Shown here in pieces: positions 1 to 10,416 of a stretch of DNA of 64,000 bases. The DNA lies in NCBI RefSeq assembly GCF_026535915.1, contig NZ_JAFNPF010000001.1:1240001-1304000 (forward strand), given 5' to 3'. The DNA comes from Snodgrassella sp945267035. Lineage in GTDB: Bacteria; Pseudomonadota; Gammaproteobacteria; Burkholderiales; Neisseriaceae. A program made the position numbers and the translations under genes. The stretch's first letter is position 1. Each line of letters starts with the position of its first letter. A model generated the notes under the pieces. That model saw nothing but the letters and a program-made list of their open reading frames with translations, was not told where the DNA came from and ran no database searches.

Positions 1-1580
1 CCTTCAATTCTAAATAAAGTGATGTAGTGATTTTTCAGTTTATCATTTTGTTCTAAATAATAATGTAACAGTGTTTCTTCTGTTACTCCTTCCACAAAAA
101 TAACCGCATCGGAAAAAAACAATTCAGATACTTTGTATTTGATGTGTTTTTTTAAGAATGTTATATCTTTATTTTTGGTTGAGCTATTTTGATCTAGAAT
201 GTTTTTATCGTTTAATGGTATTGCAATAGAAAATTTATCTTTAATGGTTAAGTAATTGATGTTATTGAATGAATTGCCACTATGAATTTTACTATTTACA
301 ATATGAGAGGAATGCGTTGTTACGACGATTTGACATTGAAGTGTTTTTTTAAATTTAGTATCTTTATTATTGGCCAATTGTAAAGCTTTTTGAACAGCGT
401 TATCAATACGAGAGATAAAAAATTCCTGCATTTGCGGATGCATGAATACCTCTGGTTCTTCAATAAATAATAAATTTATTCGGCTTTGATGGCAATTCGC
501 TTCATAATTATCAATATAATGAATAATTTCACCAATGATATTGAGTAAATTCACATAGCCTAAACCAAATTGATCTTCAGGTATGATTTCATCACCATCA
601 GTAAAGCTATATTTAATTAAGCTCTTTAGAATACTTTTCTTAGTAACATTCCCTGTAAGTAGCAAATCAACATGATTGTTATTTTCGATACTCTGTAAAA
701 TTTCAGAAACAGAATTATTTTTGCTTTGCACTGTCCCTGTAATAGTTGTATTGATGGTATCGATACCCTGATTAATATCATTATTAGCGCTCTCATCCTC
801 AAATTGAGAAGAGACAATTCGCTGAAATACAGTTGTAAGAACATTTTCATTTAAGTGACGATTCGCTCTGATATATCTAATGGAAAAAAGGTTATGCAAT
901 GAAAAGGAGGTAATATCACTATCATTTATGTTTTTATATGTGACGTTATATTCAACTATTGTTTTATCATCAAGTAGCTCACATAGCTTTTCTAACAGTG
1001 TATCGGTTTTAGGATTAGTGCTGGTTTGATCTTTTTTGTTCTCGTTTTCTTTGTCTTGTTCTTTTTTTTCTAGAATAATCTTTTTAATATGCTCATAAAA
1101 AATTTGTGTATCTTTTATTCCATATATCACCTTTATTTCAATTGGTTCTGTTAGTGTGTGATTACTGAGCGTGATAAAACTGGAAAGGTTAGTAATGAGA
1201 TCTTGGCATCCATTTGAATCGATTTTCACTCTAAGTATAAACTCTAACTCAGGAGTCGGAAGCTTTTCGAATGAATTATTTGCTTCGTAAGCTTCTACAT
1301 ATTTTTTAAGTAAATTTTTTAAATAATATACATTAAAATCAGTCGATTTGGGTGATTTGTTTTTTTCCTGGGCAATAAATGTTAGCGCATTAGTAATTGT
1401 TGTTTTTCCCGCATTGTTTTTACCAATAATTAAGGTACTCGATGAAGAGATTAATGGATTTATTTCTGTATCAGTTTTTCCAGTTGAATGACCGATCTCG
1501 CTAGCATTGACAAAATATATTGTATTGTCTTTTTCACCAAATTTTCGATAATTTTTTATAGTAAAACTTTCCAAATACAT
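1..1580 (-). CDS. OLD-family ATP-dependent endonuclease (AAA ATPase plus start of TOPRIM), C-terminus outside window
   Basis: This frame is open from an ATG at 1580 down to the window edge, about 526 codons with no stop, so the C-terminus lies outside. The N-terminus MYLESFTIKNYRKF is the usual start of SMC/RecF-like ATPases. The Walker A motif GKNNAGKTT is encoded near 1400-1424 and the Walker B motif LLFIEEPEVFMHP near 430-470, followed by a switch histidine segment VVTTHSSHI. Near 85-110 the translation reads DAVIFVEGVTEE, the first acidic motif of a TOPRIM nuclease domain. That order (ABC-type ATPase, then TOPRIM) defines the OLD family, whose members act as nucleases, often in phage defence (for example P2 Old; GajA of Gabija). 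No adjacent GajB-like helicase can be seen because the partner side is cut off. Base composition is very AT-rich, which together with the gene desert behind it suggests acquired DNA. The family call is firm, the defence role inferred. Confidence 0.85.
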   Translation of the reverse strand, partial: MYLESFTIKNYRKFGEKDNTIYFVNASEIGHSTGKTDTEINPLISSSSTLIIGKNNAGKTTITNALTFIAQEKNKSPKSTDFNVYYLKNLLKKYVEAYEANNSFEKLPTPELEFILRVKIDSNGCQDLITNLSSFITLSNHTLTEPIEIKVIYGIKDTQIFYEHIKKIILEKKEQDKENENKKDQTSTNPKTDTLLEKLCELLDDKTIVEYNVTYKNINDSDITSFSLHNLFSIRYIRANRHLNENVLTTVFQRIVSSQFEDESANNDINQGIDTINTTITGTVQSKNNSVSEILQSIENNNHVDLLLTGNVTKKSILKSLIKYSFTDGDEIIPEDQFGLGYVNLLNIIGEIIHYIDNYEANCHQSRINLLFIEEPEVFMHPQMQEFFISRIDNAVQKALQLANNKDTKFKKTLQCQIVVTTHSSHIVNSKIHSGNSFNNINYLTIKDKFSIAIPLNDKNILDQNSSTKNKDITFLKKHIKYKVSELFFSDAVIFVEGVTEETLLHYYLEQNDKLKNHYITLFRIE

Positions 1581-2877
1581 GATTAATCTCCCAGTTAAAT
1601 GTATAGATTAAATATTTAATTTGTGTCCATCTATTTAAGAATTCCAATTCAATTTATTTATAAGGTAAATACCATAAAATCAACGCCACTATGATTTATG
1701 TTTAGATTTGAAATCTTAATTTTTAATTTAAAAATTTAATTTCAAAATATTATTTATGAATAATTTCAAGTTTTATTTAAAATAATTTAATTAATGACTA
1801 TATTCCTTGAATAATTAAGCATGAATTTATACTTATAATCTAATCACCACATGTTTATGGCTAAAATGCAAAAAAAGGCTGTATTTTTTCAATTTCTCTT
1901 TAAAATAACATGGCCATTTTTAGCTATAATTAAAGTTTCAGGAAAATTTTAACTTTTATGATAGCCCAATATCTTTATAACACATTACCAGAATTTCTAT
2001 GCTTTTGATATGAAAACAATAATCCATCAAGCTTCTTTGATTATTACCATCATCGTAAATCTACAATATCTTACCTTTTATCTTATCGCGGCTATAAACA
2101 ATCATATTAAGACAGGAATTTTTCAGGATAATTCTAATAGATGAGCACATGATCAATTTTGCCTTTATATAGTTCATGCTATTTCAAATAAATTGTCAGT
2201 CAATCTTTCAGTTGCTTTATAATTCTGATTTTAATCAATAACCTGTAGAGTCTGTGATAACTGTTCACTTCCTTTTAGTATAGATAAGGTTAATAATAAA
2301 ACTAAATAACCAATTGTCATAGTATTTGATTAATTATGTCAATGATAATGCTCTAAATCAAATATTACAATAGGAATATTTTGACAAATCAAGCATTATT
2401 TAATTATGAGATTAATATACAGCTAGGATAGTAGATCTCCTAAGCTTTAATCTTAAGCTTGCAAGCACTACTTTGGCTGCATTACAGTTATGATTATTAA
2501 AAATAACCTGCGAATCAAACTCTTTTAATTCGATGGATTGTGCATTGGTATTTTTAGTCGTGAAATTTACTTAATGGAATTTTTTTTCTGTCTAATTCGC
2601 TGAGAATATGGAGTATTCTATGCAACCAAGCGTGCCAAAGGGTTTGCTCAATTGTGTTTTTCTCCCTTGATTTATATAGATCAATAAATGACCGTATTTG
2701 GCGCTACTTTTTCAATCCTACATAATCTGGTTGTAACTCGAATAGTCCTATCTTTCATAAAGTAGGAAGGTAATGAATAGGCTGCATAAATACCATTTTT
2801 ATACTTTAAAAATAAAAATACTTAAAAATAAATGAATAAATCAATATCTCATCAAATGGCTTAATGCTTCAATAAGT
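1581..2877. other. AT-rich gene desert, about 1.3 kb
   Basis: No open frame of convincing length, no RNA gene and no clear transposase could be read on either strand. The sequence is strongly AT-rich with many stops in all frames. Short stretches around 2590-2720 have more balanced composition and could be eroded coding sequence, but I could not name a family. It lies between the OLD-family gene and the guaA terminator and may be decayed DNA linked to the arrival of the nuclease gene. Confidence 0.6.
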
Positions 2878-2911
2878 TAAAAAGCCAGTGACACTTTTGA
2901 TATCACTGGCT
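2878..2911 (-). terminator. Rho-independent terminator of guaA
   Basis: AGCCAGTGA (2883-2891) and TCACTGGCT (2903-2911) form a perfect 9-bp stem with an 11-nt loop. Read on the minus strand it is followed by five U residues. It lies about 40 bp past the guaA stop. Confidence 0.85.
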
Positions 2912-2947
2912 GTTCATCATGGTAACTAAAACGCTTAAATGCTTAGT

Positions 2948-4513
2948 TTATTCCCACTCAATAGTGGCAGGAGGTTTGCCGCTTACATCGTATACTACGC
3001 GATTAATACCACGGACTTCATTAATGATGCGGTTGGAAACGCGGCCTAGCAGATCGTAGGGTAGGTGGGCCCAATGAGCTGTCATAAAATCACTGGTAAC
3101 AACAGCACGCAGTGCCACGACATATTCATAGGTGCGACCATCTCCCATCACGCCCACAGATTTGACGGGTAAAAACACGGCAAAGGCCTGACTGGTTTTA
3201 TCGTACCAGCTTACTCCATCTTCATCACAAGTATGGCGTAGTTCTTCTATAAAAATATGATCAGCGCGACGTAATAAGTCTGCGTATTCACGCTTTACTT
3301 CACCTAATATACGCACGCCCAGACCAGGTCCAGGGAATGGGTGACGATAAACCATTTCGCGTGGTAAACCCAACGCCACACCCAGTTCACGCACTTCATC
3401 TTTAAACAAATCGCGTAATGGCTCCAGTAGTTGCAGATTAAGTGTTTCTGGTAGACCGCCCACATTATGATGGCTTTTAATGGCATGTGCTTTTTTGGTT
3501 TTGGCACCAGCACTTTCTATAACATCAGGGTAAATGGTTCCTTGTGCCAGCCATTTGGCATTTTTGCGCTTGGCCGCTTCACGTTGAAAGACTTCAACAA
3601 ATTCAGCGCCAATAATTTTACGTTTACGTTCAGGATCGGTTTCACCTGCCAGTTTGTGCAGAAAATCAGTAGAGGCATCAACGTGAATGACATTGACCCC
3701 GAGATTGTTGCTAAACATGTCCATTACCATCTGAGCTTCCTGATAACGTAACAGACCATGATCGACAAATACACAGGTTAATTGATCGCCAATGGCACGA
3801 TGAATCAGTGCCGCGGCCACGGAGGAATCTACACCGCCAGATAAGCCTAAAATGACTTCATCCTGCCCAACTTGCTCACGAATTTTTGTGACCGCTTCAT
3901 CAATATAGTTAGGCATGGTCCAGCTTGGTTTAGCCTGACAAATTTCCAGCACAAAGCGATTAATTAATTCACGACCTTTTTTAGTATGGGTTACTTCTGG
4001 ATGAAATTGAACACCATAAAAATGCTTTTCACTATTTTCAATGATGGCATATGGACAGCTTGGGGTATGACCTATTGTTTTAAAACCATTAGGTAGTTTG
4101 CTGACTTTATCGCCATGACTCATCCATACATCAAGCTTATTAGCCTGATTATCAAAAATACCGTTAGTCAATAAGCTTTCTTCTGTGGTTACCTGAGCAT
4201 AGCCAAATTCTCGTTGATCGCCGCTACTGACTTCACCACCCATTGTATAGGCTAGCCATTGTAATCCATAGCATATACCTAAAATAGGAATACCCAGATT
4301 TAAAATCTCAGGATCTGCCTGATAATCCGAATCGTAAACGGAATTGGGTCCACCAGAGAGAATGATACCTTTTGGCGCAAATGCTTTGATATCTGCAATA
4401 GGCATATCAAAGGAATGCAGTTCACAATATACATGGGCTTCACGTACGCGCCGGGCGATGAGTTGGGCTACTTGAGAACCGAAATCGAGAATTAAAATTT
4501 TATCCTGGTTCAT
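2948..4513 (-). CDS. guaA: GMP synthase (glutamine-hydrolysing)
   Basis: GuaA converts XMP to GMP using ATP and glutamine, the last step of guanine nucleotide synthesis in the cytoplasm. The 521-residue protein has the normal length. Residues 1-200 are a class I glutamine amidotransferase with nucleophile Cys81 in GICYGLQ and the HPEVTHT segment carrying the catalytic His/Glu. The ATP-pyrophosphatase P-loop LSGGVDSS follows near residue 225, and the C-terminus ends in the conserved KPPATIEWE. The ATG at 4513 places the MNQDKILILDFGSQ start in register with the family. It is transcribed alone: the neighbours are a gene desert downstream and the divergent pilus gene upstream. Confidence 0.98.
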   Translation of the reverse strand: MNQDKILILDFGSQVAQLIARRVREAHVYCELHSFDMPIADIKAFAPKGIILSGGPNSVYDSDYQADPEILNLGIPILGICYGLQWLAYTMGGEVSSGDQREFGYAQVTTEESLLTNGIFDNQANKLDVWMSHGDKVSKLPNGFKTIGHTPSCPYAIIENSEKHFYGVQFHPEVTHTKKGRELINRFVLEICQAKPSWTMPNYIDEAVTKIREQVGQDEVILGLSGGVDSSVAAALIHRAIGDQLTCVFVDHGLLRYQEAQMVMDMFSNNLGVNVIHVDASTDFLHKLAGETDPERKRKIIGAEFVEVFQREAAKRKNAKWLAQGTIYPDVIESAGAKTKKAHAIKSHHNVGGLPETLNLQLLEPLRDLFKDEVRELGVALGLPREMVYRHPFPGPGLGVRILGEVKREYADLLRRADHIFIEELRHTCDEDGVSWYDKTSQAFAVFLPVKSVGVMGDGRTYEYVVALRAVVTSDFMTAHWAHLPYDLLGRVSNRIINEVRGINRVVYDVSGKPPATIEWE

Positions 4514-4552
4514 GCTAGGCTCTTGATAATGGTTTAATATATAAAGTTATTT

Positions 4553-4561
4553 ATTTTATCA
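4553..4561 (-). promoter_or_regulatory. Possible extended -10 promoter of guaA
   Basis: On the minus strand the sequence reads TGATAAAAT, an extended -10 element (TG, one base, then TAAAAT), about 40 nt before the guaA ATG. There is no convincing -35 hexamer at the usual spacing, so this is a weak call. Confidence 0.35.
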
Positions 4562-5176
4562 CTTTTTTGATATTAATTCTGCAATGATCTTTTTTCTTTT
4601 AGATAACTTATTTGATTTATGACTGGATTTTATATGTTGATTTTTGCTTTAGGTCATTATAAATGAAAGTTAGGAAAATGATTTATTGAAAATTAAATTT
4701 CTGCTTTTCGCAATTTAACCCAGTAACAAAGATTGTAAGGAAATGCGTGCTTATTAGTGAGTAAAAGATAGGCTCTCTAATATGGAAAGAATAGTTTGCC
4801 ACATAAATTATAAATATTTCATTTATTGATAGGATTTTTTTGTGCTAAATTAAAACCAATACGAAATTATTATGCAAAAATACGCTCTACTTAGTTTTGC
4901 CTTTGATTAGGGGGTAGTTTAAAACTATGCTGTTGGTTTTAGACGTCAGATATCGTAAATACAACATTAATCTATGAGTAAGAAGTTTACTTGAAGTTTA
5001 AATTTGGAACCTTATTTTAAATAATATTTTATATTTCAATAAATTAAATGTAAACTAATATTATAACCCCTAAGAAATTATAATTGATGCAAATAAATTT
5101 CTTTAAAAATATTTAAATATTAAAAAATTAAGTTATAATAATTACAATTTTGGCTAAAAATATTGACAAATGAATT

Positions 5177-5184
5177 GAGGAGGG
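5177..5184 (+). promoter_or_regulatory. Strong ribosome binding site that sets the pilC start
   Basis: GAGGAGGG lies 7 nt before the ATG at 5192. It is among the best Shine-Dalgarno sequences in the window and argues that the true start is on the far side of the N gap, not at the TTG (5389) that follows the repeat. Confidence 0.8.
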
Positions 5185-5191
5185 ATAAAAT

Positions 5192-8100
5192 ATGGATNNN
5201 NNNNNNNNNNNNNNNNNNNNNNNNNNNNNNNNNNNNNNNNNNNNNNNNNNNNNNNNNNNNNNNNNNNNNNNNNNNNNNNNNNNNNNNNNNNNNNGCTCAC
5301 CGCTCACCGCTCACCGCTCACCGCTCACCGCTCACCGCTCACCGCTCACCGCTCACCGCTCACCGCTCACCGCTCACCGCTCACCGCATTGCTGCTAGCA
5401 GGACTATTAATTTCATTACCGGTCTTTGCTGTCCCCAATATCTTTGCTGATGTACCGTTAGTATTACAAAATAAAAAAACCACCACTCCACAAAAAGTTA
5501 AACCAAATCTCGTTTTAGCGATTGATAATAATACCGAAATGTTATGGCGGCGTAGGGAACCACCAAATGAAGGCATTTGTGCAATACCTCAGTTTGGAGG
5601 CTATCCTAATACTGACTGGAGAATGTGTACTTGGTTTCCCAGCGTACAAGATCTGATTGCTCAAGTTGAAAAAGACAAGGTAGAAGGAAATCCACATGGC
5701 GCTTCCTATCATGATCCACGCGCAGCTGGACCCGGAACAGCTGTCTTCTGGGCTCCTGCCAATAAATCAGCCATGGAACAAGTTCAGGAAGTGACCAAGC
5801 TCATCATCAACAAATATCGCAATGATATTTATTTTTCACTCGCTCCTTTTTCGGATTTTAATAAAGATGTAAGTATGCGATACGCATATTCAAAGGAGGA
5901 GGGTGATAAGTTTGATGCCTATTTTAAAAGCCAGAATGTAATTGGTTCATTCTTCAATACCAGATTTAGCAAATTTGAACATTATGATAAATACCCTTGG
6001 ATCTATGGTGTGCAGGAAGACACAAGAAAAAAAGATCACAAATATCTAGATTTATCTGATGACCAGCAATTAAAAACGATGCTGAACGATATCGATAAAT
6101 TAAACGTGTCTGGACTTACCGATATATTTCCGACACTTCCGAAAATTTTCAAACATGTTGTAATGAAAGGACAAAAATATCGTTGTCAGAGATCATATGT
6201 CATATTGTTAACCAATGGTTATCAGATAACTAACGGTGGCTTAAACGATGTTCATGTATCAGATACTGAGGGTGTATGGGAAGACCGTTATGGTCATTTT
6301 AGTAACAAAAATGAAAAACCAGGCGGAGAGATTTTTGATGGCTATTTCGATAGTAACCGAGGAAGATCTTCATTTGGAGCACTGCCAGATTGTTACAGAC
6401 CTGAAAATATTAATACGCCAGGATGTGAATATGCCCGCGATAAACCAGTGCCTCCACCTGCGAGCAATAATGACATATATATGGGTTATTTTACCAATCG
6501 CCTGGCAACGAAAAATTTTGGCCACTATATTTATCAAGATGATTATTATCAGGCTTGTAGTGCATTGCAGTCTATGGGATGGGGCAACAAGGGATGGGTA
6601 ACTATAGATAGAGTATCCGGTAGTCAAGATGGTATTGGAGGTTATAACTATACTATGCCAACTTACCATAACCAATTGTTATGCACTGGCAGAACTGATC
6701 CTAATCCTCTTACACAAAGACCAAGAAGATTGACAGATGATGCGGGTAAAGCTTGGGATTCGATCAATCCATTGACCGGCAAACCCTATACTCAGATAGC
6801 GGAAACCTTTACTGTTGGCATGGATCTAGAGCGCTATAGTTACTGGGACCCCAATAACCCAAGGCTGGAAGCTGACACCAGTGATATATTATTTTATGCA
6901 GCTACACCGGCAGGAACAGGTAAATATGATCCAATTTCAAATCCGGATGGTCGTTTTTATGATATTACGGTAGACAAAGCCAGCATATTGGCGGCTTTTG
7001 AAAATATTCTGGAGAAAATTGTTGCTGCCTCTACGGCCATTGCCATGACTGAAACAGTCGCTTCAACAGTTGGTATTTCCAGTACCACCGAAGGGGATAC
7101 TTCATTTACGGCAAAAGTGGATACCAGCACTTGGAGCAGTCAGATATGTATCCATAATCGAGGTGATGATCCAAATTCATGTAGCGTGCAGCCAACCTAT
7201 CAAAATCGCCAACTCGTGGTGAATGATGGTAAGCAGAGCTATCTGTATTCCACCGATTCAATCCAAAGCAGTGGTATGAATAATGCCACCTTTAAAATAC
7301 GCGATGTTAAACATCCGAATGCACAAAAAAACTTAACCAACGCAGCCGAGTGGCATGATGGATTGTTAACATGGATGGCGCGAGCTAAAGAAGACAGTCT
7401 GATTAGAGTTGGCGATAATGATTTATTTGTACTCAACTATCGCGATCGACAGGATGTGAAAGATTTTGGCAGCAGTCGGAATATTGGCGATATTCTAGAT
7501 AATCCTTTGTTATCTTTTGGTGATGCACTACCGAATGCACGGCACCAGAAATACTTGATCACCTCATCTAATGATGGATTGGTTTATGTCTTTGGTGCCA
7601 CCAATGATAATACCAAACCCTATGATCTGAAGTTCAATTACATGCCCTTGAATATGCAACGGCAAAGTAACGACAACAGTGATCTGAACACCCATTATTT
7701 TAAAGATCTGACAGATAATGAATATGGACAATTCTCCACCGACAAGCCACACCGTTATTTGCTAAATGGTGGCATGATTGTGCAGCAGACAGATGATCGT
7801 GGTGACGGTATTAAGCAAACCTTTATGGTATCAACCATGGGACAGGGAGGACGAGGCGCGTTTGCCATCAATATTGGTGGTAAAGATATTCTGACCAGAG
7901 CTAATATTGGCGTTGAAAATATGAACTCGCCTGACTGGTATAAAAATTTACAGTTATTCCGTACCGAAGATGGCTTCAACAATAAATTAGGTTACACCGT
8001 AGGAACCCCTGCTGTAGCACGTATCAGAGTCAACTATGGAACCAGTTTGGCCGATACTAAGTCATATAAACATAATATCGTTGCGGCAGCCTTTATCAGT

Positions 8101-9219
8101 AATGGTTACAACTACACTGACACACTGGCTCAGGATACCGCAAGAAAAGAAGCTCAAGAAAGCGCATTATATGTCTACAATGTACTGGGCGCTGATGTAG
8201 GTACTGACGGATATAAACCCTTAGGTAACAAAGGGGATTTAATCCAAAAAATTATAGCGGTTAATGGCAAAGGTGGCTTATCCAGCCCAACAGCTTTTGA
8301 TATTGATGGCGATAATATTGCCGATATCGTGTATGCCGGTGACTATGCAGGTGATATGTTCCGCTTCGATATTCGTAATCCAGATCCGAGCACCTGGAAG
8401 GGCGTGAAGATATTCTCTGCCCATAAGCCAATTACAACAGCACCATTGGTTGTCAAAGCTGATCGTGAGGCAAACAGCAACGCCAAACTGATTGTGGTGT
8501 TTGGTACAGGCAGTGATATATATGAGGACGATTTAGAAAACGTTGATCAGCAAACCATTTATGGCATTTATGATGACTATGAATTGGCCGATGGACAATC
8601 AGAGGTGTTCCAAAATGATCTGCTTGAGCAGAGAATCAGTATAATTGGTCAATATCGCACGATAAGTAAGAACAAATTTGATCAGGCGTTACATAAAGGC
8701 TGGTATATCAATCTAGATCCTCAGGATGGTGAGCGTGTGGTATCGAATTTTTCGCGCTTGCTGACCACAGGTATTATTCCGACAAGAATATTTACTGTAG
8801 TAAAAGGTGAAATAAAACCAGAGATTGCGGATCCATGTACTTCTTTAATTCATACACAGGATGTATCAGCCAAAACCAGACTGATCCAATTTAACCTAAG
8901 AACAGGTTCAGGATTATCAGACAAGAGCCCACATATTGTTTTTGACAAAAATAATCCGCTGGGAATTGTGACTAAAGAAGGATTAACTGGTTTTGAGATA
9001 CTTTCGGAAATCACACAAAATATTGGTGCTACCGGTAACTGGCGGCCATTGGGTGAGACACCACCTTCACCAGATAGTTGTATGGAAAAACTTCCGGTTG
9101 TTGCAACAACAGAGGGACTAATTGAGTCAGAAGATATTCAAAATGTCCTTTGTGCAAAAGATAAGCTGACATTCAAACGTCTAGCTTGGCGGGAAATCAA
9201 AGAAGCCTACTATCAATAA
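5192..9219 (+). CDS. pilC: PilC/PilY1-like type IV pilus biogenesis and adhesion protein; N-terminus interrupted by gap and heptamer repeat
   Basis: PilC/PilY1 proteins are large exported factors needed for type IV pilus biogenesis, retraction control and adhesion. The body is open from 5389 to the stop at 9219, 1276 residues. It begins with a hydrophobic segment ALLLAGLLISLPVFA that looks like a signal-peptide core, with possible cleavage after VFA or IFA, then a VWA-like start NLVLAIDNN. The C-terminal half carries the PilY1-type beta-propeller, with a calcium-loop motif DIDGDNIAD encoded near 8300-8330. The ATG at 5192 has a strong ribosome binding site, but the run of N (5198-5294) and the 7-bp repeat (5295-5385) lie between it and the body. 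As drawn, ATG and body are 197 bp apart, so out of frame by two; the gap length may be nominal, so the true state is unknown. Members in Neisseria are roughly 1000 residues, so this one is long. Assignment to the family is good; orthology to a particular PilC copy is not shown. Confidence 0.88.
5198..5294. other. Assembly gap (97 N) inside the pilC N-terminus
   Basis: Ninety-seven N characters directly abut the heptamer repeat. The likeliest cause is failure to assemble through the tandem repeat, so the hidden sequence probably contains more copies plus the first codons after Met-Asp. The reading-frame relation between the ATG and the gene body cannot be fixed from this sequence. Confidence 0.95.
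5295..5385 (+). repeat. Tandem heptamer (GCTCACC)13, candidate phase-variation repeat
   Basis: Thirteen perfect head-to-tail copies of GCTCACC cover exactly 91 bp and run into the N gap on the left, so 13 is a minimum. The unit is not a multiple of three, so gain or loss of one copy shifts the reading frame of the downstream pilC body. In every frame the array is open and encodes the same heptapeptide AHRSPLT in rotation. It sits just before the hydrophobic signal-peptide core. In Neisseria pilC genes a homopolymeric G tract in the signal-peptide region does the same job. Confidence 0.95.
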
Positions 9220-9304
9220 TAAACTTCCTTAAGAAGCGGGTGCAGATGGTTTAATGGGGTTTTATATTAATTATAAAATCAATTTAAGCCATTAGAATGG
9301 GTAT

Positions 9305-9346
9305 AAAACATAATTTGCTTCACCATGGCAAATTATGTTTTTTCTA
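9305..9346 (+). terminator. Rho-independent terminator of the pilC-like gene
   Basis: AAAACATAATTTGC (9305-9318) pairs perfectly with GCAAATTATGTTTT (9328-9341) around a 9-nt loop, and the T run continues to 9343. It lies about 85 bp after the pilC stop. Confidence 0.8.
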
Positions 9347-9943
9347 TTCATCAAGTTTGGTTTAATCATTTTTTCGTGAATATTTTGGTTGGGCTGAATA
9401 GAGTTTTTTATATAAGCAAGACTTTAGTTTTTATGTTGGCTGTCGCATGACATTTCCGTAATAGCTAAAGTTTGAGATATTTAAAATCAATTTTATTTTT
9501 GCGCAATTTATTTTTTATCTATTAAGAACGTTAAAGCTTCTATTATTGTTATAAGAAAAATAGTTTTGTGCTGTTATTTGATTGGATGAGAAAAAATAGA
9601 TGATTTTATGGTTATGCAATTAATATAGATATGGTAAAGGCAATAAGGAATGATATTCAAATTGGGCTTTTAAATAATCATTGATTATTAATGATGTTTT
9701 TATTAATGAGGATGAATAATTAAAGTTTTAGAAGGCGATAATTGGGAGTATGCTTTCAGTTCTATATCTTTATCTTGTTGTTATTATAATGTGTTTAGTT
9801 TGGCAAGCTATAATTTGGTTAGCATGACACAATTTAGATAACGATAATAGGCTTTTTCTGAGTGTTGTGATTGTTAACTCAGCGATAAATTGAATCGTAT
9901 TATTAGTTTTGATAATTTAGGAAAATTTGTTAGGAATGGAACG
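9347..9943. other. AT-rich spacer before the acetyltransferase gene
   Basis: About 600 bp with no coding frame or RNA gene that I can support. It presumably contains the promoter of the downstream acetyltransferase gene, but no clear -35/-10 pair stands out among the AT-rich sequence. Confidence 0.5.
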
Positions 9944-10348
9944 ATGAATATTGTCTATTATAATGACAAAATACCCACTTTTGAGCAGGCGAATGAATTA
10001 TATCGCCGTTGCTCATTAGGTGAGCGACGACCTATTGAGGATAAAAGCAGATTCGAAGCTATGCTTAATCATGCTAATCTGCTGATTACTGCCTGGAATG
10101 AGCTTGAGTTAATTGGCATGGCTCGATGTTTGACTGATTTTGCGTTTATAACTTTTATAGCAGATTTGTTGGTTGATGAACGTTATCAACGTCAAGGAAT
10201 TGGCATTGAATTAATTAGGCAAGTACAAAAATCTACCGCTGAAGAATGTAAAATTACTTTGTTAGCAGCTCCTCAGGCAAAAAATTATTATGGACATATT
10301 GGTTTTGAGCAGCATGATTCAGCTTGGGTTCTGAACAAAACATTATAA
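9944..10348 (+). CDS. GNAT-family N-acetyltransferase
   Basis: GNAT enzymes transfer an acetyl group from acetyl-CoA to an amine; the substrate here is unknown. The ATG at 9944 with GGA 5-10 bases upstream gives a 134-residue protein, a normal size for a single compact GNAT domain. The acetyl-CoA binding motif A is seen as ADLLVDERYQRQGIGIELI (beta-strand 4 followed by an R/QxxGxG/A-type loop, here RQGIGI). Motif B follows as LLAAPQAKNYYGHIGF, typical of small YitI/Aac-like proteins. The same frame extends upstream to a TTG at 9890, but those extra residues lack family character. It stands alone between two long spacers. Confidence 0.8.
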   Translation: MNIVYYNDKIPTFEQANELYRRCSLGERRPIEDKSRFEAMLNHANLLITAWNELELIGMARCLTDFAFITFIADLLVDERYQRQGIGIELIRQVQKSTAEECKITLLAAPQAKNYYGHIGFEQHDSAWVLNKTL

Positions 10349-10416
10349 ATGAATATTGAGAATTTTTATTGATATATGCTATATTTATCAATATGGGATA
10401 ATAGAGAAAGAAAACC

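Larger units (their letters stand above)
4514..5191. other. Divergent intergenic region between guaA and the pilC-like gene
   Basis: This roughly 680-bp AT-rich stretch must carry the promoters of guaA (minus) and of the pilus gene (plus). A TATAAT hexamer at 5134-5139, about 55 bp before the pilC ATG, is a possible -10 element, but no good -35 sits 17 bp before it. TTGACA occurs at 5163-5168, too close to the start codon for a leadered transcript. No gene was recognised. Confidence 0.5.

Noticed and set aside
2580..2720. Possible transposase remnant in the left desert
   Set aside because: Only short fragments with balanced base composition; no DDE or HTH motif and no terminal inverted repeats could be read.
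5163..5168. TTGACA as the -35 of pilC
   Set aside because: It is only about 24 bp before the ATG, leaving no room for a -10 and a leader with the strong ribosome binding site.
5163..5450. Frame across the N gap and heptamer repeat starting from a TTG at 5163, encoding AHRSPLT repeats
   Set aside because: It exists only because the repeat is open in every frame; the real coding sequence is the pilC body that follows, and the ATG at 5192 has a far better ribosome binding site.
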